Of a stretch of 64,000 nucleotides of DNA, positions 1-12,385 are shown in pieces. Numbering within the stretch: position 1 is the stretch's first letter; each line of letters begins with the position of its first letter. The notes below the pieces were generated by a model. That model searched no databases and had not been told where the DNA came from. It was given only the letters and a program-made list of their open reading frames with translations. The position numbers were made by a program, and so were the translations under genes. This DNA comes from Polytrichum commune. Lineage: Eukaryota; Streptophyta; Polytrichopsida; Polytrichales; Polytrichaceae. The stretch lies in assembly GCA_950295325.1 (NCBI GenBank), contig OX485806.1, forward strand, positions 22,258,001-22,322,000, given 5' to 3'.

Positions 1-1650
1 TGGCATGTTATTGCCCATATCAACTCTTATGTCTTAACCCCTAGAGTCTTATGTTTACAAACTTTTGTCTTGAACTCTCTTGAAGTATATCATACAATCT
101 GATGTCTTGATTTTTTTTGACTTCATGTGTTTACCTCCGTTGATATATGTCTAAATTTTTGTCTAAACTCTTATAGCTTGTGTCTTAAAGGTCACATCAA
201 GGGAAGTAGTTATTATTCTTGTAACTAATCTTGTATTTTTATTTATTTGAATTTTCATTGGGTATGATACTTGAATATCTCCAAGTGTGGCTCTGAAGGT
301 GATATTAGTGGATTTTCAGATATTGACCTTTAGAGCCACTCCGGGAGATCTCCCCATGATGCCGTGAAATATGCTCCCCTATACCCTTCCAAATGTCTTT
401 TAAGTGTGAACTGCGAGGTCTCCCCATTCTATTAATTAGTACATTCAAAATATTATGTACTAACACGGGGAGATCTCCCGGTTTGCATTTTAGAAGGACA
501 TTGTCTCCGCATTGTACTATATAATTATTGTTAATCCTCTTTGAAAATGAGTTTAAATGGTGCATTAAAGGTACTTTTTGCTATTTTAGACCCTAAAATT
601 TATTAATTTATTAATAATTTAGCCGAGTGTTTACTCAAAAGTCTACTTTTAGTTACATACATGTTTTGGGCTTTTACCACCATTAAGTTGGCCACAACAC
701 AATTATCATTCCTTGCAAATCATGGTCACCACTAATCTTAAAGTGAACTATATCTTCAAAAATCTTTGGACCAAATTTGCTTTAGATAATCACTTGAGGC
801 AATGGCCATCGGGTGGACTAGCTTGCGGCCACCTACCAGTAGTTCGTGTCTATTCAATGGCACTCATGATTCATTGAATACGTAATGATATAATTCAATA
901 ACATCATTCACCACATTGAGACAAGTGAAGAAGTTTACTCTAGTGCCAAGAAGTTAAAAGCCAGAAGGTGTGACACAATTGAGTCACCGCTTACTTCAGC
1001 TCGAGTTTTGGTCGGTAGTTGGTTGTTTGAATACAAAACTTTCCATGTTTGGTAAGTTTTCGGTGCTTGCTTTGGAGTAGTGTGGAAGTTTAAACAAAGA
1101 ACATTCCATATTAGTTCCTTGGGTGCAAACTCAATTTAGCACCTCTTGGCATGCTAAAATGTGGTAGAAATTAGCTCAATGTAGAGAGGCCAAACACCTA
1201 AACAGAAGATCAATGTCCTGGTTCAAGCAGCTGAACTCTAGAGGTCGATTGCCAAGCTATCAGTGCAAAGTTATCTGGAGTCTACCATACTAACATTGAA
1301 TTATGCCGCCGATATTTTAGTAAGTGAAAGTTACAAGTACTTGCTGGTTTGGATGACATGGAGGGCATGTTTCCTTGGGAGATATAACATGTTCCGAAAC
1401 CGCAAAAGTTCCAACTTGGGTTAGCAAGTTGACAAGAGTAGTAGAGCAAAAGCTCATTGATCTTGCACTGCCATGGTCGGCGCTCATGTAGTAAATAAGG
1501 CTTCCGTGTTATAAGTCTGAACTCTACATTGGTTGCATTTGATAACTTGCCTGTGTATATTTGTAAGTGTTGCCAAGCTAGCCGAGGTCATAATCTAATT
1601 AACTTTACAATGTATAATTTCTACATTTGGTGACTAAATGCTCGCTGGCA
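1..1650. other. Intergenic DNA, no gene recognised
   Basis: No coding exon or known family is visible. The stretch is AT-rich with scattered stops in all frames. It holds one short inverted repeat (341-482, listed separately) and ends at the 3' flank of the CYP704-like gene. That flank is shared with the second copy near 27,395-27,450. Confidence 0.5.
341..482. repeat. Small inverted repeat with palindromic GGGAGATCTCCC ends
   Basis: The ends read CCGGGAGATCTCCCC (342-356) and GGGGAGATCTCCCGG (467-481). They are inverted copies of each other, and each is itself centred on the palindrome GGGAGATCTCCC. The 140-bp span has no coding potential. It may be a tiny foldback element or MITE remnant. 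No target-site duplication was found. Confidence 0.5.
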
Positions 1651-1798
1651 CATACCTGTCCTACATAGTGATCTCTTATGACTCTCGAAGAGCGGCTAAT
1701 GTCGTGGAGTAATGAGTAATTGAAGCTCCCCTGCATGGGTGGGAGGGAGAAGATTCTCAAAGAATTGAAGCTGTTGAGGAAGAAGGTTGAATCTTCCA

Positions 1799-4700
1799 TT
1801 AGCGCATGCTCACATTGACTTTCAGTCCATGTGCTAAGCTTAAGATTGCCATCATGCGGTACTTCACAGGATGGCCTTGCACAACTTGGAATCTGAAGAA
1901 GCGACACAAGATTGCGGTGGCCATCTTCATTTGCAAGTAGGCCGAGTCCTTGCCAAGGCATATCCGTGGCCCCGCCTGCAACCACAAACCGTCTACCACT
2001 CATGAACTCCATGGAGAGAAAAGAGAGAATCCTGTTAATGACGAAGTCTGTCGCCGTTTGCAATAATGTTCAGGCCACGATATGTAATTACAGTCCCGCC
2101 GAATATTTTTCCTAATGAATTATGGATAAAAAGTACATAGTATCCTGATTCCTGTCCATGACGAAGTTAATTGCACCCTTTTGCATTAGTACTCTTCAGA
2201 TGAACATCTGTCTATATAGTCACGTGGAGATTTCTTTGGTAGTGAGTAATTACTGACATTGCAATGGTCATGTTCCAAAGTTGCAAGGCTCTTCGCAGAC
2301 GCACTTAGAGACTTTGACATCACATCAAAAAGGGCCTGAGGAAAGGAAGAATGCCGTGTGTTGACGAACCTGGAAGGCTGTGAATTTGTAGGGGGATGCA
2401 GGGACGAATACGCCATCTTTGAGCCACCGCTCGGGCCGAAATTCTTCGGCATCAGGACCCCAAAGCTCAGTCATTCGGCCCATGGAATAGGGCACGTATG
2501 TCACTAGGCCGCCCTTCTTGACGACTGTTCCATCCGGAAGTATGTCGTCGCTCAATATGCCTTTTGGGTTCTGCTCCCCAAACCACATTGATCATGTTCT
2601 AGTCAATCGGCATTCGGACACAGAGTAGTTCAAGAGCCGGAAATTCACAAATGCTTAAAATTGTGCATACTGACACCCTCCAGCATCCTATTAGCGGCAC
2701 ATTCCTTCAACAGAATGAGAGTAGACCGTTTAAATTGGGGTCTTTAATAGCTATGCCTGGTATTCATTCTGCAATTCCCGCAAGAGACTGCCGTTTAGCT
2801 CACATCATGTCAGAAATCCACTGGATTTGAATTTGAGTGGGTGTAGCTAGCCCTGTAATGTTAAGAGAAAAAAATATAGTACCTGGGGAACTGCAGGGTA
2901 GAGCCGGATGGTCTCTGTAATGGCCGCGTGGAGGTAATGCAGCCTCGAGATGACATCGTATGAGAGAAGTGATGCAAACTGTATAATTTCTCCATTGCAT
3001 GTCGAATTTGCATCACATGAAGTCTTGTTGTCCTCAACGATGAGGTGGAGCTCTTCAAAGATTTTGTCAGCCACTTCTGGGTGAAGGCTCAGCAGGTAAA
3101 CAAACCATGATAGTGTTGCAGCTGTTGTATCCCTCCCTAACCAAGATGAAAGAACGACAAAATATCATGTCATCAGGATCGGGAAAGGGTGTGGTCAGAA
3201 TTCCCTGAAAGACAATTGAACTACGTGAAAGATGTTTTTCAATAAGTATTGCGGAGTTGAGCGTAAATTGAAGGGGAATGCATACCGGCGATGATGAAGT
3301 TGAGAATGATGTCACGTAAGGTTTTGTTTGTGAAGTTTTGCGCCTCGGTATCTTCACCCATCAAGATGAACCGAGACAAAAGGTCTGCTCTCTGCAAATA
3401 AAGTAGAAGACGCACATGACTCATGCCCTACTTGTGGCACGGAATGTCACTAGCAACATATTTTTGGCCATTGATACACAAAGTAAGGAATGGTAAGAAA
3501 GTAAGAAAAGCAAGAAAATACAAATATAAAGCGATCAATGATTTCGTTGACAAACTTGAAGAGAGACGAGTTTTTTACCATTTCTTTGCCCTCTGTCGAC
3601 GAAACCTCAAGCTCCGCACGCCGCGTCTGGATGACATTGTACGTGAAATTATCGACCACTTTTACACTCCGTGCCAGCTTGGCCTCAACGCCAATATCCA
3701 AGTAGCGCTTGAGTGGCCACAACGGATCAAAGAATCGATATGTCACAGCTTCGTTTGCGTTATCGAAGGCCTTCGCAAACGGTACCTCGGGCAGCGAAGG
3801 CGACAATGTCCCGATCTCCACACCGAATCCTACCTTGCAAATTGAGTCGAGAGTCAACCGCGCGAACAGATCCTGTTGACATCAGCCATGGCGTTAATTT
3901 AAAGACAGAAAACATTCTCAAGTTCGCAACATTTATCAAGAGTTTTCACAAGATTAAGCATCCAGAGACGCATCAAGAATATCACTAGCAAGTAGTCAGC
4001 AACAGCACCTGCATGTCTACAGGTTGTTTTGCAACAGAAGCTTGTCGAAGGAGGTCGGCGAGCTTCAATGAGTAATTGCGGAACGTCACCGTACTAAAAT
4101 CGCGGAGGACCCGTGACGCAAACTCGAAACTCGCCGTCTTCCGTTGATGGCGCCACGTATCTCCATCCGAGTTGAATATGCCATCTCCGAGAAGGGTTTC
4201 CATCATGTTATGGTACATCTCCCCCTGCGCCACACAATCCCGTACTTGCCATCTCAAATCATCACCTCGAGCTACAAGTAACCATCACCTCAATCGATCA
4301 ATTTCCTAAAATTTCCACGCATGCTTTCTCTACTCTTCCCTACCCGTAATTCCGGTCAGTCATCAACGAATACGAAATGCGAGTGACTGTCCGCGAGCAC
4401 AGTACCGCGGGTGGCTCTCGTGCAGCGTGTTGATGATTGCCATCAGCTTTGAGCCGTAGAGCCGTTGCAAAGTGCACTTGATATGGTCGGCATATGGTTG
4501 AGCTGATATTTTTACTTCGTGGCGCATTAGAGGAAATAGAGGTGGGGGAAATTAGTTTATACCTTGGGGAAGTTTGCGAAATTAGTCTTGAGTATGTACT
4601 CCACATTGGCAGGGTCGACGGTGTAAGTGTAGGTGCAATCCGGCACGGGGACATTGAAGGTTTTGAGGCCCTTCTGGAAATATGAAAGGATCCAGTCATG

Positions 4701-4883
4701 CATCCTGTTGAAATTTTGCAGCGTCTCGAGTGTTGCTCCGAGGAGCGGCCACTCCTTTGGCTCAATCCGCTGCCGTTGTTGCCTCCTGTACATCCATAGC
4801 CGTATGACGATGGTGCTCACCAGAACCACCAGCAATGCACCCTTCGAAGGGCTGCTGACCATTTCCCTCACCTCAGTCCACAT
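1799..4883 (-). CDS. Cytochrome P450, CYP704B-like fatty-acid omega-hydroxylase (7 exons, intact)
   Basis: Exons on the minus strand: 4883-4563, 4224-4009, 3872-3579, 3391-3286, 3136-2883, 2570-2370, 1975-1799. All introns are GT-AG, the phases match, and the spliced frame is open for 522 residues, normal for the family. The start ATG (4883-4881) precedes a hydrophobic anchor (about residues 15-30), as in ER-bound P450s. Motifs seen: I-helix AGRDTTA (about 312-318), ExxR as ETIR (387-390), PERW (443-446), and haem loop FQAGPRICLG with Cys470, split by the last intron after FQ. The text GDGIFNSDGDTWRHQRKTAS and the VGFGVEIGTLSPSLPEVPF stretch are typical of CYP704B. Known CYP704B enzymes hydroxylate long-chain fatty acids for sporopollenin. 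The same role here is inferred. CYP704A is the main alternative. A decayed copy lies at 27558-30522. Confidence 0.93.
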
Positions 4884-4931
4884 CGTAGTAGTCCACCAAC
4901 ACTTCACCCTGGAAAAAAAATCGTAATGAAT

Positions 4932-4941
4932 AATTTATAAA
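4932..4941 (-). promoter_or_regulatory. TATA-like box upstream of the CYP704-like gene
   Basis: TTTATAAATT on the minus strand lies about 50 bases upstream of the ATG at 4883. Between them, a pyrimidine run followed by CAG (about 4911-4920) also looks like a 3' splice site. A 5'-UTR intron is therefore an alternative reading, and the true promoter could be farther upstream. Confidence 0.3.
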
Positions 4942-4974
4942 TCTCAGAGAACAATGCCGTAAATATTCGTCTCA

Positions 4975-7360
4975 GTGGACTAACAATCTCTGCTGCCTGC
5001 GATTCTGCGAGACTTAAGATCCTGAGTGGATAAAGACATCTCGTCTTCGGATTACACAAAGTACACGTAGGTCGGGTCTCCTGTCGACCTTCTGGCGGTG
5101 ATTGACATACAAGAGAAGCTACCGATCAGGAGAGAATGTGCAATTCTGAAAATTGTCGATGACAAGTGAACCATCGATATTCATCTTTTCGAACATCAAC
5201 AAGGGCAGATCCTCCGGCTGTCGAGAAGGACGAGTACACTTTGGAATGTTTCGATCGACTTCTATTCGAGAGGGGCATAAGGAAGTATGGTTATAAGTCT
5301 GCCCGAATGAGGGGAGAAACTATTCGCGGCAAAGGATCAGCACTAGATCAATTTGATAGACGAGTGCAAGTAAAATATTTCCGATGGGTGAGGCATAGAC
5401 ATGCAGAATGCTTATAAGAATAGATACTTTTCTACTGATAGAACCCGTAAGAGAATAAACGAAACCGTCAAAGTTTCGGTGTTGCTTTGTTTGTAAGAAA
5501 CTTTGCAACTCCACCAGCTTGCGAATATCAGATCAACTGCCTAATGGCTTCCTCGTGTTCTACTTTGATAGCAAACCTACACCTGCATCGTAACACATTT
5601 GACTGTCTCGCTCTAATCTCCGCTATCGACGACCAAATTGAGAAAATATGTTAAGAGGAAGGCGATGATCTCACAGAACGAGTACACAGTTGATTCTTAC
5701 ATAGGTGTGACGCCAGGTTTCCAAACGCTGAGAATCCGTCTCTTAGGAGCTGAGATTGAGGATTGATACCGGAGTTGGAGGGGGAAGAGAGTAAGACAAC
5801 TTGTTTATATATATATATGAAGGGACACATATAAACAAATGTTTTACGTAGGTTGGGAATCAATAACATCTCCTCAGAATCCCGCCGGTGACTTGCATGC
5901 CGACAATATAAAATGGTAGTTGCTAATAACTCCAGTAGAGAGGAGAGAAATCGTGTACTGAGCAATAAGTCCGAAGCTATAAATCGGCGCCAGACAAAAA
6001 GGACTTCGATTTCTTCTTCAAGATTCTTCACAGCTTCATATGCAATCAGTAATTCTCTCTGGCTCCGGCATAGAGATCACTGAACCTGTTTTACCCCTCT
6101 TGCATGCCCAAGGGCGATTTGAAAGAGTTGACGGTGAGGGTAGAAAGAGCATAATACTAGCTTCTTTTTTTCTTCATTTTGGTTTAAAGAGCACTGATTT
6201 CCAATGTCATCAGAAGCAGACTGCGTATTTCAACTCATACTGAACAACTGGGTTAAGAATGTGTGAAATCGAAACACAAACCTTCCAAATTTCAGGAGCT
6301 CGTCGATGTGAAGAATTTGGGGATAAGCCGCACTAGAAGTGGAGGCGATGAGACTGCTGCAACAAGCAATAAGCGGCTAACAAGCTTCTGGTCCTTTTTT
6401 GTGCAAAGCATGGTAAATCATGAGATTCCGGGCTCTCCAGGGGCGTCAGGAATCGGAGAGGCGTCCTTTCGGGGTTTGCTAGAAGGGACAGGTATATTAC
6501 ATGCATGCAGACTGCAACAATAACGGAACGGCCAGATGGACTATATATTAAAAATCTAGCTGTGTCCTCGGGTGTTCGGTGGAGTGATGGCTGTGACAAC
6601 TTGAGCTATCTGCCAGGGAAGAAATTACTGCCACAATTGTTCCTCAGTCTGCAGCACCTGCAATGTCCATGTACCTCTTTAATAAGTACATGCCGGTGGG
6701 CAATGGGAAAAGGATCATCAGCTGCTTCCAACCATTATATTCCCATTTTGTTGGTTGTTAAACTTCTACGTTTGTAGGCCTAAGATAACCTTTCCATAAA
6801 CAACTATTAACAGGTCCACAAAGTGTATTCTAAACAACAACTGTGAGTTTAGACATATACCCGTGTGTCACACGTCTAGCTTCACACCGGAGAAAATCCT
6901 ATCGAATTCCCAAAAACAATAACCACAGGTTAAGACAAACTCTGGGTGTTCTGCCGATTGACCCACAAACCTCACAGGCTTTACATGATGAGCTGCCAGC
7001 TGGGAAGGAATTACAATTACTGCCACATGTTTTGCTCAATCCTGCAGCGCCCATGTACCTAGACTTTAAGAATTTATTTTATGTGCCGCTAGGTAATGGC
7101 AAAAGGGTGAGCTGCTTCCCGGCCAGTGCCGCATGAGTAGTGCTGCCAAACCCTGCACAATAATTAAGTTACTAAAAGCACCCCAACACCATGAGTACTT
7201 ACTACAAATGTTCCCCAATTGCCTCCGGCTGGAGATTCCTAAAGTCTGCAACTCGTTGATTGAAAACTGTCCAAGTTTCAGAAACCCCAGGAAAAGATTT
7301 GGATTGGTACAAACTCTACTAATCTTCTCAAGGAGATCACAGTGGAAACTGAAGAGGGAA
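4975..7360. repeat. 5' flank of CYP704 copy A, partly shared with copy B; contains repeated GC-richer module
   Basis: The first part (to about 5100) matches the 5' flank of the pseudogene at 30,600-30,730. Then about 1.5 kb (5100-6640) is unique to this copy. From 6640 the similarity resumes. A module with CTGCAGCACCTGCAATGTCC and, further on, GGATCATCAGCTGCTTCC occurs at 6645-6780 and 7035-7150. Related copies lie at 30,765-30,860 and 31,485-31,600. The block after the second module (AAGCACCCCAACACCATGA, 7163-7262) recurs at 7708-7810. Short ORFs here have no recognisable domain. The module may be a decayed gene piece or a promoter-borne repeat. Confidence 0.55.
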
Positions 7361-7448
7361 TAGGGAGTTTTGCAAAAATAATAAAATCCTTCCGCCCCAA
7401 CACTGGCAATACATTCATCAGATCTCCCAGAGCTGATTGCAGTGTCCG

Positions 7449-7660
7449 GGGAGATTTTTGAGCATAACCGGTCGAGATCCCAGTACTGTTTCCAAATCCA
7501 ACAGTTACATCAAAACGCTGAGATCTTTCGGTTTCTCATTATTGATTCGAGGCTTAATGTTATAGATTCTTCTAAAACGATCCGTAAATTTTCCTAAAGT
7601 CTGGATGAATTTCAACCGGTTATTTCTCAATCTGAACCGGTCGGTTCTCCCCGTTCATTG
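7449..7660. repeat. AACCGGTT-type dispersed repeat, copy 1
   Basis: About 212 bp beginning CGGGGAGATTTTTGAGC and ending GGTTCTCCCCG. The CGGGGAG ends are inverted. Internal text (TTTCTCAATCTGAACCGGTC, cttcggtttctc) is shared with copies near 9880, 12170, 36843, 49168 and 60053. It has no coding potential and is most likely a short non-autonomous element. Confidence 0.7.
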
Positions 7661-8049
7661 GCTGGTTGTGTACACAACACTACAACAGGCTGGCCACACG
7701 CCCTTAAGTTACTAGAAGTTAGGCTGAAGCACCCCAACACCATGACGCGTACTTAATTATACCCAAGGATATTCCTCAATTGCCTCCACTTGCAGTCATG
7801 AAGTCGTTGATTGCACGGGTGATCAAATGTGTCTGTGACACCAACATATATTTTTACCCAACCCTAGAACCGAATGATGTCCTGCAAAGCTGAATGATTT
7901 TGCTGCTGCATGCAGAGTCCATCTCAGGCGTCGTAGTATAATTAGTACTCCAGACTAACACATGAACTGCTGCTGTGCAGTCTGCAAAGCTACTGCTGGA
8001 TGGGCAAGTTGGTGGAAAAGTTAGTCACACCATGACATGTCATAAAGAG

Positions 8050-8086
<37 letters not shown>

Positions 8087-8992
8087 TTAGTCACACCACG
8101 CCATGTCGCTCTTCTTCGATATTATAATCAGAGAGCTGGCCTAAGTACACTGATCATTGATTATGATGTTAAGTGGTCACCTGACTAATAGCGTGATTTA
8201 CGCTAGTGTTATGTATTATAGGGCTTATCTGGGTTACACTAATGGCCAACAAGGTTTATCATTAGCCACAATGTAACCACATGATGAGTCAAGCATTATC
8301 TTCATGTTTGTTCCTTCTTTTTCTTGTCATTTAGTGGAGGTTGTCATTGATGTGGTCACATTACCTTCTTACATGTTGTTATAGAAAACTATCATATTAA
8401 GAAACTCGATGTGCTACGTTATAGGACCATAGTGTAAATAATTTTGTACTTCAAAAAACTTTTTATCATGATGAGTAGTGTCATATTGACAATTAGTGGG
8501 CATAACACTTCTAGACCTCTACGTGTAATGCACCTAAAGAGGACTGCAAATTTTTTAGTAATTTTATTTCTTAAATGCAAATTACTGTGAAATTTTAAAG
8601 CCAAAAGTTGGCCTGAACATAGTACCAATGTCTAGAGTTTGCCACAATCGTTCCTTTTAACCACTCATTCCTCCTCAGTTTAGCACTCAAAACCAAGACA
8701 TGTGTCATGGCATTATTGGTTTCAGCTTGATCGAAATTCAATCCCAGCCTGATAAAAAATCTAACACCCTATAGATTGCCGATAGTGCCCTACTTGGGAA
8801 TAGGCGCCTCAACTATAGTATAGGCCCTTTGTAAATAGTGTATGTGACACTAAATATTATCATTGTTGTGAGGTCAAGGCATCCATAGTCGACTAGGTTC
8901 ATTTAACCGCTCACTAGGGTCATGTTAAGCCGACAGAGATGACATCTACATTTTCAAGGCGGACAAAGTTAAAGTTTATGTGATGGCGGCTT
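7661..8992. other. Intergenic DNA with third copy of the upstream module and a (GA)n tract
   Basis: 7708-7810 repeats the block seen at 7163-7262. A (GA)n microsatellite runs at about 8050-8084 and is flanked on both sides by a TAGTCACACCA..CATGTC sequence. No gene was found. The one minus-strand ORF near 8.5 kb is unsupported. Confidence 0.5.
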
Positions 8993-9480
8993 CCCGGGTA
9001 CGCAACTCCCATATTATACGCAGGGGGCATCGTACTTAAAACGGCTTAAAGGACGGCTTTTGTAAAAATTATATCAAATTATATGAAATTAAAATGATCA
9101 AAAAGTTGGGTGAAGACCAAATTAAATAAAATGAGATGAAAAAAAAGTTGGGTTGCATATTTATTAAGCCTCCCATTAAAATTATAAGCCACGAATAGTT
9201 GCCTCCCATTAAAATTATAATTCATTCACAATGTTAAAATTTTATCAAAAAGTTGGGTAGTTTGACCTATGGTACATGTATTAAAAAAAATCATATAATT
9301 AGGTTTTTTATGCAATTATATGCTTCAAAATATATTCATTTCCTATATATAATTACATTTTTGGATTCCTTGTTAGAAGGGCTACAAGGGTTTCCTACAT
9401 TAAAACAAATTGTATCACTCAATATTGGACTAAAACGCATTATAATCAATACCATATAATACGGGAGTTGCGTACCCGGG
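8993..9480. mobile_element. Non-autonomous TIR transposon, 488 bp, 8-bp TSD (hAT-like)
   Basis: The termini are inverted copies: CCCGGGTACGCAACTCCC starts at 8993 and its reverse complement ends at 9480. The match runs 18 bases without a mismatch and continues imperfectly. The flanks are GGCGGCTT (8985-8992) and GGCGGGTT (9481-9488), an 8-bp duplication with one mismatch. The interior is AT-rich, has a direct repeat of GCCTCCCATTAAAATTATAA, and has no transposase. An 8-bp TSD fits hAT, but the termini are unusual for that group. Confidence 0.8.
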
Positions 9481-9879
9481 GGCGGGTTGTGATTGATCAA
9501 CCTCACAAGAGTTTTGACAATCGTCATAGCCAAGGAGTAACATTGAGATGAGCGGTTATGGGTCCACCTATAGACCAACTACGCGTAACCCTAAAATTCA
9601 CGCTTCGAAATTTGTAGCAATTTTCATCGTCATGAATTTTTCTCAAAAATAACTGGATTCTCCTTAAAATTTGTTTCTCTTCACAAGGGAAAAAAAAATT
9701 GGATTCCCCGTTGTTACTCCTCCTAAACAAATGCAAACTCTCTCATTTATTAGACGGAATCTACACTAGCTACAGCACCCCGTGGTTATATTCTCGGAAC
9801 CCACATGAACGAACGCACAGTGACTGCTTGACAATATTAGAATTATGGTCTTGGAAGCGATGGGTTGAGATCAGTGATC

Positions 9880-10100
9880 GGGGAGATTTTTGGGCGTAAT
9901 CCGTTGAGATCCTAGTGTTTGCAAGTCCAACCGGTTACATGTTGACATCCTTCAGTTTTCCTTTATTAAATCGGGGTATATTCTTCTATAAAGTCCTCTA
10001 CAATGATCGATAGTTTTCCTGCAGTCTTCAACTTCAACCGCTTATTTCTCAAACTCAACCGGTTCATTTGTAACTAACTGCCGGTACTCCCCGATCATTG
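9880..10100. repeat. AACCGGTT-type dispersed repeat, copy 2
   Basis: About 220 bp starting CGGGGAGATTTTTGGGC and ending GGTACTCCCCG. It contains two AACCGGTT octamers and the shared text TTACATGTTGACATCCTTC. It is in the same orientation as copy 1. The CGGGGAG ends form a short inverted repeat. Flanks ATCAGTGAT and ATCATTGGT are similar but do not form a clean target duplication. Confidence 0.75.
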
Positions 10101-10645
10101 GTTGAGATTTGGATCAACACACAGGGTAACTTGTTAGATGCACAAGTAAAAAGCGGATACAATTGCATGGGTGGGTTGCAGCTAGTGCAGCACGAAACTG
10201 CAGTCTGAGCTCATGATCGAGTCACCAGTGGTGGGGCGGGTGAAGTCAGATGTGGGGTTGTTAATTGCACGCCGCATCATCAATGCTTGCCACCTTCCTG
10301 CTCTTTATATTGCGTTTCCTCTCCTCCTCGGAGTTAACACTTTAGGGGAGAGAGAGAAAGAAAGAACAAACGTCAAGTTTGTCCTGTTCTTTGTGTCAGC
10401 TCAGGACTCCCACCTACCTCCCTCAATATATTTGCTGCCCTTCTCCTTTTGGGTAGGGTGTCTACCCTAGTAGCTACGCCAAGTGACTTTGCTCAACACG
10501 CGTCGATGTGTGATTGGATATGAGGCACTTCCTTTACTCCTAGTAATTGTTGAGTTTGCCATAGCAGCATGATCATAATATGTGTCCACGTATGGATGCA
10601 GTGATGAGGAGCTTTGGCATTTGATGTGGTAGGCATGTATAGGTA
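10101..10645. other. Intergenic DNA, nothing recognised
   Basis: No gene, RNA or clear repeat was seen. Short ORFs on both strands lack any domain. Confidence 0.4.
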
Positions 10646-11003
10646 CTACACTAAATATGATATTTAGTGTCGCCAATTCTAATCGTCTTGCTCGATACTA
10701 ATTGTAAACCGCGGTGTAGTGTCACCAACACTGAATGTTAACCCAACATTGTTTGTCGATCCTTGTAATTTTTTTTAGGAGGGCTGTAGACTTACAGTGT
10801 TGCAGTTACTGTCACTTACCAATCATCCATGACAATATTTCATCACAAGTTGCTGACAAGAGAAGATAGGGTTTTGGCCAATTGATGAACTCACCCATCA
10901 TCCATGGCGATATTTGTTCACTTATCCATAAGAAGTGTCATCCAAAAAGTTACCATGGTGACATAAAAGACCGTTATGACAATAAAAATCATATTTATGT
11001 CTG
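10646..11003. mobile_element. MITE of the CTACACTAAATATGATATTTAGTG family, copy 1
   Basis: The left end CTACACTAAATATGATATTT is intact. The right end is eroded (text near 10,975-11,000). The interior matches the element at 61362-61679 over most of its length, for example CATAAGAAGTGTCATCCAAAAAG and the CTAATCGTCTTGCTC..ATACTAATTG stretch. No ORF is supported. Confidence 0.65.
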
Positions 11004-12169
11004 GAAATCCGAGATCCCAGAAGATGGGTCGGGCAGGGATGTATTTGGACAACTTGGTTGCAGAATCGCTACAACTTTCCAACTGGGTTCCAACTTTTAG
11101 AATGTTCATACATGACCTTCCACAAAGGGGAAGTAGCTAAGTGTTCTTGAATGAGAGTCACAGTCAAATTATTGAGTATTCTAAGAAATTTAAGAGATCG
11201 ACGCTGACATTCTAAGTACATCCAGATTATATAACAGCTCACATCATTGTTCTAATAAAGATGAGACGTGACCACAGTAAATAAGCAATCATATTAAGCA
11301 ACTTTGGCTCTTGACGCAATAGTCCTGGGACCTGAGCTGACTGCTCAGTTGCACATGCAATAACACCTCATGGGCATGGCAATGCACGACCGTATTTAAA
11401 CTGAACATCTTATACATACTAGGAGCCCCAAACGAAAGCCAGACCTAAACAACTTCATCTTCAAATCGCATGATTTAATTTACATATTGTCGCAACAGAT
11501 ACCCGAAAACTATCATAAAAAACAAACACTGTAAATATGACTTACTAATACACACACTAAAACACAAAAGGATGGAATTCGAACCCCCTAAGAACAATCA
11601 CCGCAGGGGCAAGAGGTGCTATAGACAAAAAAAAAAACAATAACAATAACATATGTGTTCCTAAACAACATATTGGAATCCATGCACGATGCACCAAAAA
11701 ACTCGACAATCCACAAAACTCTGTCACCCCACCCCAAAGAGCCCACCCCTCCCTTAGTGCATCATGATCACACATAATCAATGCAAGGAGAACATGCTCT
11801 AGTTCACATTGGTGCCCAAACGCCAACCATTCCTTTTTCTTTTTCTTTTGCTTTAGCCAATGTCATTAGATTCAACTTGATAGTCTTGGTACCAATTTGG
11901 ATTTTAAACCTACTCCTCAACCTTAGATGAGAAAATTAAATTGCAAGTTTACAAAAAAAAAAAAACATGCAATATCATCATTTGTCTAGTTTTTGTTAAA
12001 AGACTGAGATTCTACTTATCAAATATCCGTTTCCGACCTTTGAACCCCTGAATATACAGTAGTACTTGAGATGCCAAGGTGACATCATTGTACAGGTTCC
12101 CATTTCTTAATGGACACATGGCTTGTTATTAAATAATCAAAAATGGGAAGGAATGTCAAGCACATCTAT
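11004..12169. other. Intergenic DNA, no gene recognised
   Basis: AT-rich sequence with A-runs near 11,630 and 11,950. An 89-residue minus-strand reading near 11,557-11,826 is hydrophobic at its end but matches no family known to me and has no splice context. I do not call it a gene. Confidence 0.4.
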
Positions 12170-12385
12170 GTCCGGGAAGAACCAGCAGTTAGTTACAGAT
12201 GAACCGGTTGAGTTTGAGAAATAACCGGTTGAAGTTGGAGACTTCAGGAGAATTACCATCATTTTAGACTGAGGAATATATAGAGAAATATACCTCAAAT
12301 GAAAAAAGAAAAACCGGAAGATGTCAACATGTAACCGGTTGGATTTAGAATCACTAGAATCTTGACAGACTATGTGTCCACAATA
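12170..12385. repeat. AACCGGTT-type dispersed repeat, copy 3 (reverse orientation)
   Basis: This copy is reversed relative to copies 1 and 2. It contains GAACCGGTTGAG, TAACCGGTTGAAG and GTAACCGGTTGG, so three AACCGGTT octamers lie within about 150 bp. Outer ends are less conserved than in copy 2. Confidence 0.75.

Noticed and set aside
4881-4907. Earlier in-frame start of the intact P450 at 4907
   Set aside because: That codon is GTG. The first ATG in frame (4883-4881) gives a normal N-terminal anchor, and the pseudogene has its ATG at the matching place.
11557-11826. 89-residue minus-strand ORF with a hydrophobic tail
   Set aside because: No family, no splice sites and no conservation between repeats. 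Its C terminus runs over an A-rich tract.
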